Of a DNA stretch of 64,000 nucleotides, positions 61,801 to 64,000 are shown one piece after another. The notes beneath the pieces are model-generated. The model made no database searches. It saw only the letters and a list, made by a program, of their open reading frames with translations, and was not told where the DNA came from. The stretch is from Avena insularis (lineage: Eukaryota > Streptophyta > Magnoliopsida > Poales > Poaceae), in contig CM042697.1 of the NCBI GenBank assembly GCA_023614405.1, positions 191,517,189 through 191,581,188 of the forward strand. Direction: 5' to 3'. A program made the translations under genes and the position numbers. Every line of letters starts with the position of its first letter. Within the stretch, counting starts at the first letter, position 1.

Positions 61801-62915
61801 GGAACATTTCCTAAGTTAATATTACTACTACTATCAAGCTTAGCTTAGCTAATAGAAAACAAGGGTGGATTATACATTCATACTATGGAAAAATTTCTAA
61901 GTCTGAGGACTTGTGTTTTTGTTTAATAAAACAACTAAGTTAATGAATCACCTGGGTGGAATGGGACTTGAATGGTGGTTTTTGGTTGAGTGGTTCACAA
62001 GGTCCATGTTTATGGTTGACCTTGTGTATCTCACTTGTGGATGGCCACCCAGGAACAAAGAGATTTGAGATGTCAAATGTTGAGAAGCTTCAAGTGCAGC
62101 CACTTGGCATTATGGGCTCTGCCTGGATCATATAGGTTGCAAGAACTTAGCCATATGGACAGTTGGTGGTAGAGTTTGATAGGTTGGAACGCGTCCATTT
62201 TGGTCTAAGGGAAGGCTTCTGAAATATCTTGTCTTGGTGAAACCAAGTCTTGTGGGAAAAGTGCACCACCTCTGCAGAGTGTAAAATCTAAGTACTTAGC
62301 CATGTCCCTGGTAAAGGACAATTTGAGAATCAAGACATGGAAGCAATCAAGAATCTCATCATCCAAATTTCTAAGTTAAAAACTTGTGGTTGAACAAGGG
62401 TTAAAGGATCTTCAATCTTTGATTAGGAGAAATGATTTTGTCAAGCAAAAACTTAGTGTTTTCAAATGTTAAGGAAAAATCTATTTTGAGCAATGCAAGC
62501 CTAAGCTCCACTTAGCCAAATGCATATAGATGTTAGACTCCACTATATTACCATAGTATCACTTACCAATACAATTCAAATGTATTGACCCTTGTGGCTG
62601 TAACTTGTTATGTTGCAGGTTGATTGATATTAGTAAAGTTGATTGATTAGGATTACAAGTCTACAACCAACATGTCTGCCTGTGGCACTTTGAAGATGAA
62701 GGACCCCATGCTTATAGATATTCTGCTGCAATGTAATGTAATAGCCAAATGAGCTATGTAAGATGTAATAAAATTATGTTATTCCTGGTTATAAAGTTGT
62801 ATTATGACCTTTGTTTCTTGATATTACATCTTAACTGTGGATGCTAGCTATTGATCCAGGGACTAGCATTGTAAACACAGGGGACTCTACCTTATTAAAG
62901 GTTGGGACCCTTACA
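58894..62915 (+). mobile_element. Solo LTR LL3 of the long-LTR family
   Basis: 4022 bp, TGTCACATCCC..GGGACCCTTACA, perfect tttag duplications (58889-58893 and 62916-62920). The partner LTR of E has the uninterrupted TGATTTTAGCC at about 44429. It is colinear with LL2, with the palindromic core at 62251-62320. No coding, PBS or second LTR. Confidence 0.9.
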
Positions 62916-62964
62916 TTTAGCCTTTTTGACAAAAGATCAGGGTTGCTGAAATTGGGATGTTACA

Positions 62965-63095
62965 AATATGGTGACGTTAAGATTTGCAAAGTACACATAG
63001 ATCTGAATGTGGCGAATCAGTTGACTAAACCTCTCCCGAGGGAAAAACATGACCAGCACCAAACCGCCATGGGTGTTCGGTATATTACCATGTAA
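62965..63095 (+). pseudogene. C-terminal end of BARE pol
   Basis: It resumes after E: VKICKVHIDLNVANQLTKPL, PREKHDQHQTAMGVRYITM and a stop at 63093-63095. This is the conserved end of copia RNase H and confirms that E split a single gene. Confidence 0.88.
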
Positions 63096-63116
63096 TCTAG
63101 ATTAGTTGACTGTACT

Positions 63117-63129
63117 GCAAGTGGGATAC
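63117..63129 (+). promoter_or_regulatory. Polypurine tract of BARE
   Basis: GCAAGTGGGATAC next to the 3' LTR, the usual BARE-type tract. Confidence 0.75.
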
Positions 63130-64000
63130 TATTGGAGATATGCCCTAGAGGCAATAATAGAAGTAGTTATTATTATATCTTTGTGTTTACGATAAATGTT
63201 TACATTCATGTTATAACTGTATTAACCAGAAACATTAATACTTGTGTGATTTGTAAACTAGTTAGAGTCCCTAGTAAAGCTTCTTTATAATACTAGCTTG
63301 TTGGTTGATAAATGATCATGGTTTCCTGATCATGAACATTGAGATGTTATTAACAACAAGATCATATCATTAGGAGAATGGTGTGATGGACATACTCCTA
63401 TAGATAAGCATAGCATAAAGATCAAGTCATTTCAATAGTTTGTTTGCTATAAGCTTCCAGATACATAGTAACCTAATTCCTTCGACCATGAGATCATGCA
63501 AATCACCATTACTGGATGGATGCTTTGATGACATAAAACACCACTTCATAACTGGGTGGTTATAAAGGTGGCATTGAGTGTTCAGAAAGTATGTGTTGAG
63601 GCACATGGATCAAGAGTGGGATTTGTCCATCCATATGACAGATAGATATACTCTGGGCCCTCTCGGTGGAATGTCATCCAACTAGCTTGTAATCATGTGA
63701 CAGGATCACAAGGGATCACATATCACATGAACGAGTAAAGAGTATTTATCGGTAATGGGGTTGAACTGGGTATGCAAAGATACCGATGATCATACCTCAG
63801 ATAAGTAAAATATCGCGAGACAAAGGGAAATTAGTATCGTATGTAAATGGTTCATTCGATCATGAAGTAATCATAGAAATATGTGGGAGCCATATGAATT
63901 TCTAGATTCCTCTATTGGTTATATATCAGAGAAGTGTCTGGGTCATGTCTACATATTTCACAAATCGTAGGGAGACAAACTTAAGGATTCGATGTTGTTT
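63130..64000 (+). repeat. 3' LTR of BARE (first 871 bp)
   Basis: It starts TATTGGAGATATGCCC, with the terminal TG changed to TA, and aligns with 16685-17560 throughout. The window ends inside it. Confidence 0.92.

Larger units (their letters stand above)
34542..62964 (-). mobile_element. Large non-coding LTR element E (LARD-like)
   Basis: Minus-strand element: 5' LTR 62964-47035, PBS 47034-47018, non-coding interior 47034-44481, purine tract 44498-44481, 3' LTR 44480-34542. Termini are TGTAACACCCC/TGTAACATCCC and GGTGCCACA. Target pentamers aagat (34537-34541) and aatat (62965-62969) differ by one base, and BARE pol continues across them. Long LTRs, intact priming sites and no gag-pol match the LARD class described in Triticeae. 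Three younger elements lie inside its LTRs. It would need proteins supplied in trans. Confidence 0.85.
47035..62964 (-). repeat. 5' LTR of E (contains ATH and LL3)
   Basis: About 4.86 kb when ATH, LL3 and their duplications are removed, in pieces 47035-47954, 54997-58893 and 62921-62964. It is shorter than the partner LTR because of a deletion of about 1.2 kb at 55872. The palindromic core is at 47686-47750. Confidence 0.85.
16685..64000 (+). mobile_element. BARE1/WIS2/Angela-type copia retrotransposon, highly nested
   Basis: 5' LTR from 16685, PBS at 21714, gag, protease, integrase, RT and RNase H in copia order, polypurine tract and the start of the 3' LTR at 63130. The first LTR bases (TGTTGGAGATATG, CCTAGAGG) are the BARE/Angela signature. 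Insertions split the element at 17763, 26282, about 30524-34367 and 34542. Reading across each insertion restores colinearity. The flanking pentamer at 16680-16684 is agcta; its partner lies off the window. All proteins are broken. By eye, the first 350 bp of the two LTRs differ at roughly 5-7% of sites, implying an old insertion. Confidence 0.92.

Noticed and set aside
1..64000. tRNA or rRNA genes, CRISPR arrays, or a bacterial-type gene system
   Set aside because: None seen on either strand. The only tRNA-like words are the short primer binding sites of the retrotransposons.

Overview
The window looks like intergenic heterochromatin from a large grass genome, almost certainly a Triticeae species (wheat, barley, rye, Aegilops or a relative). 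The main reason is a copia element whose LTRs start TGTTGGAGATATG..CCTAGAGG, the signature of the BARE1/WIS2/Angela group. It lies among Tat- and Athila-type gypsy elements and several families with 4-6 kb LTRs. I found no host gene, tRNA, rRNA or CRISPR array. Essentially all 64 kb can be assigned to transposable elements nested in one another.

Layout, left to right. 1-3737: 3' part of a plus-strand Tat-type gypsy element (T1) carrying an antisense, intron-containing ORF and ending in its 3' LTR. T1 sits inside minus-strand Tat element A (3738-9351). A sits inside a second minus-strand copy, B (9352-12705). B appears to have inserted into the 5' LTR of a plus-strand gypsy element H (about 12711-16684), which has only 0.85 kb between its LTRs.

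16685 to the end of the window: one BARE/Angela copia element sitting in H's 3' LTR and swollen from about 9 kb to more than 47 kb by insertions. In order these are: solo LTR LL1 (17763-20938, minus) in its 5' LTR; solo LTR LL2 (26282-30229, plus) in its reverse transcriptase; a truncated minus-strand copia element D (about 31310-34367) carrying a 944-bp PIF/Harbinger-like MITE; and a large minus-strand LARD-like element E (34542-62964) near the end of pol. E has about 5-6 kb LTRs and a 2.55-kb non-coding centre. It carries solo LTR LL4 (40023-43969), a complete non-autonomous Athila-like element ATH (47955-54991) and solo LTR LL3 (58894-62915). BARE resumes at 62965 with the end of pol and its 3' LTR, which runs off the window.

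Most insertions are supported by TG..CA termini and 5-bp target-site duplications read directly: atgac, aaata, gctag, cttgg, tttag, and aagat/aatat with one mismatch. The MITE has TAA. The LL4 insertion also has an uninterrupted empty site in the other LTR of E. All coding regions are degenerate (stops, frameshifts, altered catalytic residues), so nothing here looks autonomously active. The observations most worth following up are the spliced antisense ORF in T1, a palindromic core shared by the LTRs of several long-LTR families, a 786-bp duplication whose edge coincides with D's insertion site, and triplicated hairpins in E's non-coding centre.
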